Shown here: piece by piece, positions 42,028-51,692 of the stretch | How positions within the stretch are numbered: the first letter of the stretch is position 1 | Layout of the letters: each line of letters starts with the position of its first letter | Assembly: GCF_029051685.1 (NCBI RefSeq) | Contig: NZ_JAACFT010000014.1 | Location: forward strand, 143,800-207,799 | Origin: Bradyrhizobium sp. CSA207 | GTDB lineage: Bacteria; Pseudomonadota; Alphaproteobacteria; Rhizobiales; Xanthobacteraceae | Length of the DNA: 64,000 nt | Direction of reading: 5' to 3' | Notes under the pieces: generated by a model | Told to the model about the DNA's origin: nothing | What the model saw: only the letters and a program-made list of their open reading frames with translations | The model's database searches: none | Translations under genes and position numbers: made by a program

Positions 42028-43236
42028 ATGAGCAGGTTGGCCGTTTTTGCGCTGGCGATTGTGGTGATCTGCGGCAGCGCCTCGGCCCAATCGACTGAAA
42101 AAAAATACGGACCGGGTGTAACCGATCACGAGATCAAGCTCGGGCAAACGGTGCCGTATAGTGGTCCTGTTTCGGCAGCCGGTGCACTGGGGCAGGGAGC
42201 GCTCGCCTACTTCGAAAAGGTGAATCGCGAAAAAGGAGGAGTGAACGGTCGCAAGATCAAGCTCATATCGCTTGATGATGCTTATAGTCCGCCGAAAGCC
42301 GTCGAGCAGACACGCAAGCTGGTCGAGGAGGAGGGTGTTTTGGCGATTGTCGGTTCGGCCGGTTCGCCGACCGGCGTTGCTGTTCAAGCCTATCTGAATA
42401 AGGCAGGCGTGCCGCAGGTACTTCAAATCTCGGGCAGTCGCAAATTCAACGATCCGAAGCACTCACCCTGGTCGACAGGTCTCTTTATTCCCTTCTACAC
42501 CGAAGGTCAGATCTTCGGAAAGCTCATTCTGAAGTATTGGCCAAATGCGAAGATCGCTGTGCTGCACCCGAACGACGAACTTGGGCGTGAATACCTCGCC
42601 GGACTCCGTTCTGGACTTGGCGACAAGGCGGACACGATGATTGTAAGGGTGGTCACCTACGAAGATTTGTCACCTACTATCGATTCGCAGGTTGCCCAGC
42701 TTTCATCGTCCCGCGCGGACCTCTTCTTCAATGCGGCGGTCACCAAGTTTGCTTCTCAATCGATACGACGCGCGCGAGAAATGGGATGGAACGTGAGAAT
42801 GATCGTTCCATCGATCTCCGGGTCAATTGGCCAAGTGATTAAGCCCGCTGGCGTGCAAAATGCGAAGGGTCTGATTAGCGCTTTGTGGCAGAAGGATCCT
42901 AGCGATTCTAGATGGTTGAATGACAAGGACGTCAAGGACTACCTGAAGTTCGTTAAGACGTATCTCCCTGGGGTGAACCCGGACGAGATGGCGTACTCGA
43001 CAGGCTACATGGTTGGCGAATTGGTGGAAACGATCCTGAAACGCTGCGGAGACGATCTCACGCGCGAGAACGTTATGAAGCAGGCAACGAACTTGAAGGG
43101 TATCTCCCTGGTATTAGGCCTTCCCGAATCATCCTACGAAAACTCCCCAGAAGACTATAACCTCATTCGCAACTTGCAGATCGTTGAGTTCGATGGAGAA
43201 AAATGGACGCTATTCGCTGCACGGAGTGAGAACTAG
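42028..43236 (+). CDS. ABC transporter branched-chain-amino-acid-type binding protein
   Basis: 402 residues, ATG 42028 after GAGGGAGGTGCGGC. Signal peptide MSRLAVFALAIVVICGSASA, then the type I binding fold: EIKLGQTVPYSGPVSAAGAL, GGVNGRKIKLISLDDAYSPP, WSTGLFIPFYTEGQIF. It is homologous to 24339-25586. It also lacks neighbouring permease and ATPase genes, so it must share a transporter encoded elsewhere, or act as a sensor input. It is convergent with the first STAND regulator gene. Confidence 0.92.
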   Translation: MSRLAVFALAIVVICGSASAQSTEKKYGPGVTDHEIKLGQTVPYSGPVSAAGALGQGALAYFEKVNREKGGVNGRKIKLISLDDAYSPPKAVEQTRKLVEEEGVLAIVGSAGSPTGVAVQAYLNKAGVPQVLQISGSRKFNDPKHSPWSTGLFIPFYTEGQIFGKLILKYWPNAKIAVLHPNDELGREYLAGLRSGLGDKADTMIVRVVTYEDLSPTIDSQVAQLSSSRADLFFNAAVTKFASQSIRRAREMGWNVRMIVPSISGSIGQVIKPAGVQNAKGLISALWQKDPSDSRWLNDKDVKDYLKFVKTYLPGVNPDEMAYSTGYMVGELVETILKRCGDDLTRENVMKQATNLKGISLVLGLPESSYENSPEDYNLIRNLQIVEFDGEKWTLFAARSEN

Positions 43237-43378
43237 CGGCCGGTAACTCTCAGCGATACCAACCAAACCGGTGGATATGGCAAGTCCAGGGTTTGCATCG
43301 TTGCTGAACGCATTGCGAGCGAGGCCTACGCCTGCGGGTCTTTCCGCGCCGTTAGCGGCAAACATCCCGGACGCCGCT

Positions 43379-46237
43379 TCAAGGAGGCGGCCTCGTACGA
43401 TTTCTCAGATCATCCAATAGTTGTTTCGCCGCGATAAGATCGGCGGTACCAAAGCCCTCCGTGAACCGATCGTAGATCGGCCGGAGGCAGGCGAAGGCGT
43501 CGGCCGTACGGCCTTGATGGCTCAGCGAGCGGGCAAGGCTCGTCGCCGCGCGCAACTCCCAAGACAACGCCTCTTGCCGACGAGCCTCATCGAGCGCCTG
43601 CCGGAAGACATTCTCCATCGCTTCTGTGTTTCCGGCAGTGCTCTGTAACAAAAGAAGCTCGCCTTTGATACGCAGTAGCTCGGGTGCGAGCCAGCCTCTT
43701 TGGAGGCGCTCGATGCCTCTCTCAACCATTTCCAGTGCATCGACAAACCGCCCCGCACGGCCCAGTGCTTCTGCCATCTGACTAAGGCAAGTCAGGAACC
43801 AGAGGCCAGAGTTGGAATCGGTGATCTCGTCGAGGTCAGCGCGCAGCAATGGCGACCCGCCGTCGAGATCGCCGGACTTGACGAGCACAACTCCTTTCAA
43901 ACGAGAGGCGAATTCATTCCAGGGCGCAAAGCCGTGCTTTCTCGAAATATCTAGTAGCATTTCCGCGTAACGTTCTGCCGCGGCCAGATTTCCCAGCCAC
44001 AGCGCGACCAGGCAGCCGCCGTGCGACAAGGCGTAACACAGAGTAGCCGGGTCGTTGAGCGCCTCCGCGTCGCGGATGGCGCTCAACACGGTGAACCACG
44101 CCTGGTCGGCGAACCCCCGGAGCCAGAGAATCCGCGCCAACACGATGCGGCCTGCGATCTTTTGATCGAACCAGAACCGGATGATCGGGGAGCGCCGTTG
44201 CGGATCGACATCGGCGCTCAGCATCCGCTCGATATGTGGCCAAGCATTCGTTTGATCACCCAGGTAATGATACGACATCCCGATCATTCGATCCGCGATC
44301 GGCAGGACCGCCGGGTCGGCATGCTCCAGTGCGAGGTTGTGAAATTTTTGGGCTACGGCGAGAGCGGCGGCGTGCTCGCCCGTGTTCGTGCGATGAATCC
44401 AGGTCTCCCACAACGCGTTCATCTGGTATTCGGTGTCGCCGAGCGATTCGGCGAGGCGGAGAGCCGCAGTACAGGCCTGCCCGGCCGCGAGAACTGCACC
44501 TTTGGTAAACAGCAGCGACGCGCCCAGCGCGGCCTGCAGCTTCATCTCGCCGCGGGCATCAATTGGCGCCTCACGTACTAAAGTGAGCGCCTGTTCGACG
44601 CGGCTACGACATTCCTCCATCATTGATAATTGCAACCAGAGCGGAATCGCTGCGACGGTCAGCGCCCCCCCGATCGAGGCGTCGCCGCCGGGTAGAAATG
44701 CCCACTCGAGCGCCGCACGCAGATTGTCAATCTCTTGGGCGTAATCGGCCAGCCGATCGTCCGCAAGTCGTGCCATCGATTCAATTTCGGCGTGTTCGAA
44801 AAGATTGCGGTAGTATTCCGCGTGACGGCGAGCAACATGTTGGCGCTCATCGCTCTCGCCGAGGATCTCGATCGCATAGGCACGGATTGTTTCGAGCAGC
44901 CGAAATCGCGGTCTGGTACCGCTGAGATCCGCGACGACCAACGACTTCGCCACCAGATCGGCCAAGCGGTCGATTGCCTCGATACCTGCTGTAGCCGAGT
45001 CCATGGCCACGGCTGCGGCAGCCTCGACCGTGAAGCTGCCAGAAAATATGCCGAGCGCCCTGAAGAAAAGTTGCTCTTCCGGGTTCAATAAATCGTAGCT
45101 CCAATCCATGACTGCCCGCATCGTGCGGTGCCGCCCGACTCGCCCTCGATGGCGCGATCCCAAAAGCGGCAAGCTCTCGTCCAGCCGGGCGGCCAAGCCC
45201 TCGAGGCCAAGCACCTCGACGCCAGGTGCGGCGAACTCGATCGCGAGCGGCAAGCCGTCGAGCCCACGGCAAACTTCGACCACCAACGGGGCGTTCTCGT
45301 CGGTCAGCACAAAGTCTTCGACGATCGCGGACACACGCTCGACGAAAAGTTGCACGCCCGGGAAGGTTGCGGCTTCCGCTGCGGTCAGTTTGGACGAGGC
45401 CTGTGGGCTTCCGAGCGGGCCCAGCCGATACTCGCTTTCACCCGCAACCCGCAGCGGCTCCCTGCTGGTCGCCAGAATGGCGACGTCCTTTGCTCCGCCG
45501 AGAAGCGCCCGCGCCAGGCCCGTCACCTCGTCGACGACATGCTCGCAATTGTCGAGCAATAGGAGCATGCAGCTGTCTCTGAGGGCGGCGACCAGGCCAC
45601 GAATCGGATCTTCGCCCTGGATTTGAAGGCCGAGCACAGTCCCGGCCGCGCTTGGCACAAGGTGAGCATCTACGAGAGATGCGAGATCGACCAGCCAGAC
45701 GCCGTGTTCGTATTCGCCGACCATTCGTTCGGCGACAGCGAGGGCAACCGTGGTCTTGCCGATACCTCCGGGCCCGATCACCGTCACCAGCCGCTGCCGC
45801 GACAGTCGCGAGACAAGTGTCTCGACGGTTTGCTCGCGGCCGATGATCCGCGTCACCGCGAGCGGCAGATTGTGCTTCGCGGTCGAGAGCGTCGCAGCCG
45901 TCCGGGTCCGCGATGGCTCCTCGATGCGTATCGGCGCGACGAAATTGTAGCCCCGACCGACAACGGTGGCGATGTAACGATGGCCGCCTTGACCGTCGCC
46001 GAGCGCTCGGCGCAAGGCACTGACCTGGATCTTCAGGTTGGCCTCTTCGACGAAGGTTTGCGGCCAGACGCGCTCGATCAGTTCTTCCTTGCCGACCACC
46101 GCACCAGCGCGCTCGATCAGAAAGGCCAGAATGTCGAAGGCGCGGCCACCGAGCCGCACCGGCCTGTCGCCCTCAAGCAGAAGCCGCTGCTCGGCAAGGA
46201 GCAAGAACCGCCCAAACGATATTGCGCGTCCGTTCAT
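43379..46237 (-). CDS. Winged-helix / NTPase / TPR regulator (STAND type), tandem copy 1
   Basis: 952 residues. Residues ~5-103 are an OmpR/CadC-like winged helix (VRLGGRAFDILAFLIERAGA, NLKIQVSALRRALGDGQGG, VGRGYNFVAPI). Residues ~130-420 are a STAND/AP-type NTPase with Walker A GPGGIGKTTV (155-164), Walker B LLLLDNCEH (225-233), the arginine sensor ATSREPLR and GLPLAIEFAAP. The last ~500 residues are helical repeats of TPR type. The protein should bind DNA and switch by NTP-driven oligomerisation upon sensing a ligand or partner through the repeats, like MalT/AfsR. The ATG overlaps the stop of tandem copy 2, so they are co-translated. Confidence 0.9.
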   Translation of the reverse strand: MNGRAISFGRFLLLAEQRLLLEGDRPVRLGGRAFDILAFLIERAGAVVGKEELIERVWPQTFVEEANLKIQVSALRRALGDGQGGHRYIATVVGRGYNFVAPIRIEEPSRTRTAATLSTAKHNLPLAVTRIIGREQTVETLVSRLSRQRLVTVIGPGGIGKTTVALAVAERMVGEYEHGVWLVDLASLVDAHLVPSAAGTVLGLQIQGEDPIRGLVAALRDSCMLLLLDNCEHVVDEVTGLARALLGGAKDVAILATSREPLRVAGESEYRLGPLGSPQASSKLTAAEAATFPGVQLFVERVSAIVEDFVLTDENAPLVVEVCRGLDGLPLAIEFAAPGVEVLGLEGLAARLDESLPLLGSRHRGRVGRHRTMRAVMDWSYDLLNPEEQLFFRALGIFSGSFTVEAAAAVAMDSATAGIEAIDRLADLVAKSLVVADLSGTRPRFRLLETIRAYAIEILGESDERQHVARRHAEYYRNLFEHAEIESMARLADDRLADYAQEIDNLRAALEWAFLPGGDASIGGALTVAAIPLWLQLSMMEECRSRVEQALTLVREAPIDARGEMKLQAALGASLLFTKGAVLAAGQACTAALRLAESLGDTEYQMNALWETWIHRTNTGEHAAALAVAQKFHNLALEHADPAVLPIADRMIGMSYHYLGDQTNAWPHIERMLSADVDPQRRSPIIRFWFDQKIAGRIVLARILWLRGFADQAWFTVLSAIRDAEALNDPATLCYALSHGGCLVALWLGNLAAAERYAEMLLDISRKHGFAPWNEFASRLKGVVLVKSGDLDGGSPLLRADLDEITDSNSGLWFLTCLSQMAEALGRAGRFVDALEMVERGIERLQRGWLAPELLRIKGELLLLQSTAGNTEAMENVFRQALDEARRQEALSWELRAATSLARSLSHQGRTADAFACLRPIYDRFTEGFGTADLIAAKQLLDDLRNRTRPPP

Positions 46238-49083
46238 CGGAGGACGTCCCTGCGATCGCCCAGGTCATGCAATAGCTGTTTCGCCGCGATGAGATCGGCA
46301 GTACCAAAGCCCTCCGTGAAGCGATCATAGATCGGCCGGAGGCAGGCGATGGCATTTGCAGGGCGGCCCTGAGACCGCAACGAGCGGGCGAGGCTCGTCG
46401 CCGCTCGCAATTCCCAGGACAGGGCTCCTTGCTCGCGCGCGCCATCAAGCGCTCGCCGCAAGAGCGCCTCCGCTGATCCTGCGGCGCTGGGTATGTCCTG
46501 TTGCATGGTCAATTCGCCCTTGAGGCGGATGAGCTCCGGCGAAAAGCAGCCGTCTTCGAACTGCTCGACGCCAGCCTCGAGCGCCGCCAGCCCTTCGGTG
46601 ATCCGCCCGGCCTGGCCGAGGGCTTCCGCCAGCAGCGTGAGTCCGCTCAAGGAGCGAAAGCTGAAGTTGGGCGCGGCCATTTCCTCCTGCACGTTCGTCC
46701 GCTTCCGCGATCCGACGTCGAGGCCGGCCTTGATGACGAGAACGCGTTCAAACCGCGCACCGAAAGCGGCCCAATGGGGCAAGGCGTGTTGTCGCGACAA
46801 CTCAACCAGCCTGGCAATGTACTTGGCCGCGGCGACCCAGTCGCCCGTCCAGAAGGCGATCGGACACGAGGCGATGGCAAGGACAAAGCATTGTAAGATG
46901 GCGTGGCCGGTCGCGTCAGCTTCCCGGAGGCTCTGCTCCGCCATCCGCACGGCTTGGTCGGCAAATCCCTGCAGCCAGAGCACGCGCGCCAGGAATACTC
47001 TGACCAGGAGACGAAGATCCATGCCGAATCGGACGACGTCCCGAAAACGGACGACATCCAATCCGCGATCGCTGAGGGCACCCTGCGTCAGCAGCTGCTC
47101 CAGTTGGCTCCGCGCACTCACCTGATCGCCGACATAGTGCTCGGCGACGGCGACCATACTCTTGCCGAACATCTGGTCGTTCTGATCCGAACCACGCAGG
47201 GAAAGTGAGTGGAATTCCAACGCGAAGGGTTGCGCTCTGCGAAAACGGCCCATGCCGGTGTAGTAGAAGTACAGTCCCCAGAGGGCGCGCAGCTGGTAAT
47301 CGACATCATCTAGGCGCTCGGCTATGTCACGTAGCCTGGTAAACGCTGTGACCATCTCCGAAGCCTCAGGGGTCGAGGCGCCCAGCGCGGCGAGCAATCG
47401 CATGGCATCCCGCGGGTTCTCAGTCGATGCGGCTCCGAGCGCCTGCTGGGCTCGCCTTCGGCACTCTTCGAGCAGCGACAGGCGAATCCAGAGCGAGAGT
47501 GCAGCAGCCGTCAGTGCCACACCGGTCGATGCCTCGCCGCCAGCTGAGAACGCCCAGTCGAGCGCCGCGCGCAGGTTGTCGATGTCCTGGGCGTAGTCGG
47601 CCAGCCAGTCGGCGGTTGCTCGCGCCGGCGCTTCAGCTTCTGCCTGCTCGAAAAGCTGACGGTAGTATGCGGCGTGGCGACGCGCGATCGGTTGGCGCTC
47701 GCCGCCCGCACCAAGCATTTCCAGCGCGTAAGCGCGGGTCGTCTCGAGCAATCGGAACCGCGGTTTGATGCCATCGACATCGGCGACGACCAGCGATTTA
47801 GCCGCCAGATCGGCCAACCGGTCTATCGCACGGACGCCTGCGTCCATCGCAACGGCCGCCGCCGCGTCCACCGTGAAGGCGCCCCGGAACACGCCGAGAG
47901 CGCGAAAAAATCGTCGCTCGTCCGCGCTGAGCAGGCAGTAGCTCCAGTCGACGACGGCTCGCATGGTCTGGTGCCGCGGCGTGGCCGCGGGGCGCCGCGC
48001 CTCCAACAGCCGCATGCTGTCGTCCAGGCGGACGGCAAGGCCTTCAACGCCGAGCACCTCGACGCGGGGTGCGGCGAACTCGATCGCCAGTGGCAGGCCG
48101 TCGAGCTTCCGGCAGATCCTAGCGACCAGCGGGGCGTTGGCGTCGGTCAGCGCGAAGTCCTCGACGATCGCGGTGACTCGTTCGACGAAGAGCTGCAGGG
48201 CGGGAAACGCTGCGGCGTCCGTGGCTGTCAGCTCAGACGACGGCTCGGGGCTGCGGAGCGGTCCCAATCGGTGTACCCGCTCACCGGTTACCCCGAGCGG
48301 TTCTCTGCTGGTCGCCAGAATAGTGAGGCCTGCCACACCGCCGAGTAACGCCGCCGCCAGGTCAGCCGCCGCGTCAATGACGTGCTCACAGCTGTCGAGC
48401 AGCAGCAGCATGCGGCCGTCTCTCAGGGCTGCGACGAGATTGGGAAATGGATCCTCGGTGCGCATTTCCAGGCCGAGCACGGTGGCTATCGCGCTCGGTA
48501 CCAGGCGGGCGTCGCGGAGTGGCGCCAGATCGACCAGCCGGACGCCTTGCTGATAAGCGCCGATCATCCGCTCGGCGACGGCGAGGGCGACCGTAGTCTT
48601 GCCGATGCCGCCGGGCCCAACAATCGTGACGAGGCGCTGCCGCGAGAGTTGTGAGACAAGTACTGCCGCGCTCTCCTCGCGGTCGATCATCCGGGTTGTC
48701 GCAAACGGCAGATTGTGCGGCGCCGCCGGCGCAATCGTCGGGGACGGCGAGGCCCGCGATGGCTCCTCGATGCGTATCGGCGCGACGAAATTGTAGCCCC
48801 GACCGACAACGGTGACGATGTAACGATTGCCGCCCTGGCCGTCGCCGAGCGCTCGGCGCAAGGCACTGACCTGGATCTTCAGGTTGGCCTCTTCGACGAA
48901 GGTTTGCGGCCAGACGCGCGCGATCAATTCGTCCTTGCCGACCACCTCGCCGGCGTGCTCGCTCAGAAAGACGAGAATGTCGAATGCGCGGCTGCCGAGC
49001 CGCACCGGCCTGTCACCCTCAAGCAGAAGCCGCTGTTCCGCAAGGAGCAGGAACGGGCCGAACGAGATTGCGCGTCCGTTCAT
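46234..49083 (-). CDS. Winged-helix / NTPase / TPR regulator (STAND type), tandem copy 2
   Basis: 949 residues, ATG 49083. Same architecture as copy 1, with Walker A GPGGIGKTTV at ~156-165, LLLLDSCEH for Walker B and GLPLAIEFAAP. The first ~110 residues are nearly identical to copy 1, also at DNA level, as are the last ~40 residues (ACLRPIYDRFTEGFGTADLI), whereas the NTPase middle and TPR part are much more diverged. Upstream of its start lies, in the opposite direction, a fragment of another winged-helix gene of the same family. No promoter was identified; the pair forms an operon of two genes. Confidence 0.9.
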   Translation of the reverse strand: MNGRAISFGPFLLLAEQRLLLEGDRPVRLGSRAFDILVFLSEHAGEVVGKDELIARVWPQTFVEEANLKIQVSALRRALGDGQGGNRYIVTVVGRGYNFVAPIRIEEPSRASPSPTIAPAAPHNLPFATTRMIDREESAAVLVSQLSRQRLVTIVGPGGIGKTTVALAVAERMIGAYQQGVRLVDLAPLRDARLVPSAIATVLGLEMRTEDPFPNLVAALRDGRMLLLLDSCEHVIDAAADLAAALLGGVAGLTILATSREPLGVTGERVHRLGPLRSPEPSSELTATDAAAFPALQLFVERVTAIVEDFALTDANAPLVARICRKLDGLPLAIEFAAPRVEVLGVEGLAVRLDDSMRLLEARRPAATPRHQTMRAVVDWSYCLLSADERRFFRALGVFRGAFTVDAAAAVAMDAGVRAIDRLADLAAKSLVVADVDGIKPRFRLLETTRAYALEMLGAGGERQPIARRHAAYYRQLFEQAEAEAPARATADWLADYAQDIDNLRAALDWAFSAGGEASTGVALTAAALSLWIRLSLLEECRRRAQQALGAASTENPRDAMRLLAALGASTPEASEMVTAFTRLRDIAERLDDVDYQLRALWGLYFYYTGMGRFRRAQPFALEFHSLSLRGSDQNDQMFGKSMVAVAEHYVGDQVSARSQLEQLLTQGALSDRGLDVVRFRDVVRFGMDLRLLVRVFLARVLWLQGFADQAVRMAEQSLREADATGHAILQCFVLAIASCPIAFWTGDWVAAAKYIARLVELSRQHALPHWAAFGARFERVLVIKAGLDVGSRKRTNVQEEMAAPNFSFRSLSGLTLLAEALGQAGRITEGLAALEAGVEQFEDGCFSPELIRLKGELTMQQDIPSAAGSAEALLRRALDGAREQGALSWELRAATSLARSLRSQGRPANAIACLRPIYDRFTEGFGTADLIAAKQLLHDLGDRRDVLR

Positions 49084-49354
49084 CGAAGGAGGCCTCGTTC
49101 TCGATTATCACCTTTTACCCGATTTTACTTGACAGAGGCCAGAGCAGTTGGGAGTGCGCGAACCCGCGGCAGCAGCACACGGTGCCCTCCCAGCAATGGA
49201 ACGCTACGTAGATTTACGGAGATTAACTGGTCGGGGCAGACTGACGGTGATCAAAATGTTCAAGCCATGAGCGGAAACTATAGAGCGATACAGTCGCTCG
49301 TCGGAAGTTTCACCTCAAAAAGGGCAGGAAGACGTTCCTATTGCGGGGCCAACG

Positions 49355-49684
49355 ATGCCACCCGATCAACTTCGTTCACCCATGGCGGTCAAGATTCTGT
49401 TCGAGGCCTTCGAACTGAACGTCGCTGAGCGCTCCCTCAAAAAGGCAGGCGTGGCCGTTCCGCTAGGCGGAGGCGCCTCCGACATATCCTTTGGCCCTCA
49501 TTCAAGCGGCCTTGAATCTAGCTTTATCGCCAAATTTTCCATGAACGGCGGCGGATCCTTGCCTTTTTCTGAACCCGTCAGCGCCACCGCGATTGAGGGC
49601 GGAGTACGGCCGTCAAATTCCGCCAAGCTGCTCAGCGCAGATGCCTTTGGTTCCGGCGCGGCCGATCGAATTGGGAGGTTATAA
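49355..49684 (+). pseudogene. N-terminal fragment of a fourth winged-helix regulator
   Basis: From ATG 49382 the frame encodes ILFEAFELNVAERSLKKAGV followed by AVPLGGGASDI, matching the beginning of the OmpR/CadC-like winged helix of the STAND regulators (compare FLLLAEQRLLLEGDRPVRLG). After ~35 residues the resemblance ends and the remaining ~65 residues are Ser/Gly-rich without a fold. It is oriented away from the tandem pair. The frame stops at 49684, overlapping the AraC start (TAATG), so it may survive as a leader that positions the AraC ribosome-binding site. The rest of 49084-49354 has no gene. Confidence 0.55.
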
Positions 49685-50289
49685 TGCGCGTATCAGGATC
49701 CAGTGCATCCTCCGAACGCGTGACACAATTTCGTTGTCTAGAGCCGGAACTTCAAACTACAGCACCAGAATTTTCCTTTGCTGCTGATCAACAGTTCCAT
49801 TTGGTGGCAAACAGCCTGGTCGAGCTGCTTGAAACTGCAAGGCGAGAGCTAGAGCATGACCGAGACTTGGCCAAGGCGTCACTGATTACGGCATCGCGCA
49901 TCTTGCACACGGAGATCGAGCATTGTTCTGTCGCAAACGGCTGCCCAAGAGGTGGTCTAGTGGCTTGGCAGATCGCTCGCGTGCAAACTTACATTGACAG
50001 CAACTTAGATCGCACGCTTCACATTCGGAATCTCAGTGCGGTAGCGCGTCGGAGCCCAGCGCACTTCTGTCGAAAATTCAAAATAGCTTTCGGCGAGTCG
50101 CCACATGCCTACGTGGTGAGAAGACGCCTGGAGAGAGCCTGCCACCTGATGATGACCAGTGCGGCAACGCTCAGTGAAATAGCCTTGAGCGTAGGTCTTT
50201 CGGATCAAGCACATCTATGCAGGCTCTTCAGAAGGGCTTTTGGTCAAAGTCCAGCCAGCTGGCGACGCGAACGCGGAATCCCCGGCTAG
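49684..50289 (+). CDS. AraC-family transcriptional regulator (small)
   Basis: 201 residues, ATG 49684 after TTGGGAGGTT. A short N-terminal helical region (VANSLVELLETARRELEHDR) replaces the usual cupin sensor. The C-terminal double helix-turn-helix is complete: LHIRNLSAVARRSPAHFCRK and LSEIALSVGLSDQAHLCRLF, ending ASWRRERG. The absence of a ligand domain suggests control by expression level or partner protein. Nearby targets could be the monooxygenase-like gene at 50618 or the divergent STAND pair. Codon use appears slightly less GC-rich than the surroundings. Confidence 0.85.
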   Translation: MRVSGSSASSERVTQFRCLEPELQTTAPEFSFAADQQFHLVANSLVELLETARRELEHDRDLAKASLITASRILHTEIEHCSVANGCPRGGLVAWQIARVQTYIDSNLDRTLHIRNLSAVARRSPAHFCRKFKIAFGESPHAYVVRRRLERACHLMMTSAATLSEIALSVGLSDQAHLCRLFRRAFGQSPASWRRERGIPG

Positions 50290-50617
50290 ATGGAGCATCA
50301 TCCGCCTGTTTGTTGGGGCAGAGTGCAAACGACAACATCGTGTCTCGAGCGGACCACCTAGATCATTCCGCGAACGGTCTCAAATCGAAGTCTTCGAGGG
50401 TGCCGGGGCTTGGAGGCGTTTGCTTTTGAAGGCACACGGGCGCGTTCTAGAAACAAAGACGGCAAGAACGTTCTAGACGCGATAGCAGCCTTCAAGACGG
50501 TAGCCCGTTTAAACGTCACATTAGCCCATGCGAAAATTGGTTGCGCAGTTCTAGTGGTTGGCAGTTGCGCCGATTGTCGTCGTGTTAGCTTTAAGGCGCC
50601 GTACCATGGAGGCAGGG
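50290..50617. other. Intergenic region without recognisable gene
   Basis: 328 bases between the AraC gene and the small monooxygenase-like gene. Short open frames here have no start signals or family resemblance. GTTCTAGA occurs twice (around 50444 and 50470), a weak direct repeat of uncertain meaning. Confidence 0.4.
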
Positions 50618-50971
50618 ATGCGCAGCGAACAGGTGTACTGGGTGTTCACCGTTACCGTCGATCAGATGGACAAGTTCACGCCGCTGATACCAAAGCTTGT
50701 GGCCGTGACAGAGAAGGAGCCAGGTGCGCTGCAATTTGAGTTCAACATCGGGGACGACCGGAAGACGATTGACATCTTCGAACGCTACGCGGATTCGAAG
50801 GCGGCCCTGTTTCACCAAACGGAAAGCTTCGGGCCATTAGCGACGGAGTTCTTCGCCGTGGCCAAGCTCACTCGTTGGGTAATCTATGGCAAGCCCTCGG
50901 ACGAGTTCAAGAAGGCGAACGCGGATCTCCATCCGATTTATATGACACCATTCGATGGTTTTGTCAGGTGA
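50618..50971 (+). CDS. Antibiotic biosynthesis monooxygenase (ABM)-like small protein
   Basis: 117 residues from ATG 50618, with GGAGG immediately upstream (inside an earlier in-frame ATG at 50606). The ABM/ferredoxin-like fold pattern is seen in YWVFTVTVDQMDKFTPLIPK, EKEPGALQFEFNIGDD and IDIFERYADSKAALFHQ. Related dimeric proteins are cofactor-free monooxygenases or quinol-modifying enzymes. The C-terminal ~25 residues are extra. It stands alone between two regulators and a thioesterase. Confidence 0.78.
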   Translation: MRSEQVYWVFTVTVDQMDKFTPLIPKLVAVTEKEPGALQFEFNIGDDRKTIDIFERYADSKAALFHQTESFGPLATEFFAVAKLTRWVIYGKPSDEFKKANADLHPIYMTPFDGFVR

Positions 50972-51121
50972 CGGGATTGGCTTCCGGGCTTAAGGTCGCG
51001 AGCTTGGTAGCGGAAATTGTTGAACGGCTGCCAGATGCCGCGTTTGACCCGGCTATCCTCTCTGAACAATCATGAATGCCCGGATCAGGTCCGGCATGAC
51101 GACGCGGTGTATTGATAGATC

Positions 51122-51631
51122 ATGGACGATAAATCCGGCAAGCAGGCGGTCGAATACGGCATCGTACCCATCGCCGTGATGGCATCGATGTCGGGGCTCG
51201 ATTTTGTCCGCGCGATCTTCGCGAGACGATTGCCAGAGCCACCGATCATGCAGACGGTCGAGCCGTTCGACTGCACGGTCGAACCCGGCGCCGTCGTGAT
51301 TCACAGCGTGCCGGGTCGGCGCCATTACAATCCGATCGGCTCGGTGCATGGCGGCTATGCCGCGATTCTCTTGGATTCCGCGATGGGGCTCGCGGTGCAG
51401 AGCACGCTGCCCGCGGGCACTGGCTACACCACGTTGGAATTCAAGATCTCATTCGTGCGCGGCATGAGCGAGACGAGCGGCATGATCCGCACCGAGGGCC
51501 GCGTGCTCAACGCCGGCCGCCGCGTCGCTACCGCCGAGGCGCGCATCACCGATGCAGGGGATCGGTTGCTTGCGCATGCGACGACGACGTGCCTTGTGTT
51601 CGAATTTCCGAAGGAGAGCGCGAAAGCCTGA
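51122..51631 (+). CDS. PaaI-family hotdog-fold thioesterase
   Basis: 169 residues, ATG 51122. The hotdog signature is YNPIGSVHGGYAAILLDSAM with the characteristic HGG and the acidic Asp on the long helix, followed by TTLEFKISFVRGMSETSGMI. Such enzymes hydrolyse acyl- or phenylacetyl-CoA type thioesters, often to rescue stalled aromatic CoA intermediates. The N-terminal ~45 residues are an extension without clear fold. It ends 61 bases before the adenylate cyclase gene, possibly co-transcribed. It likely supports the CoA-dependent pathways elsewhere in the window (inference). Confidence 0.85.
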   Translation: MDDKSGKQAVEYGIVPIAVMASMSGLDFVRAIFARRLPEPPIMQTVEPFDCTVEPGAVVIHSVPGRRHYNPIGSVHGGYAAILLDSAMGLAVQSTLPAGTGYTTLEFKISFVRGMSETSGMIRTEGRVLNAGRRVATAEARITDAGDRLLAHATTTCLVFEFPKESAKA

Positions 51632-51692
51632 CGTTGAATTGGTGGGTACCTTTGGGCTAGGCTTTCGCTGCAGGTCAAGAGAGGGCTCCCCT

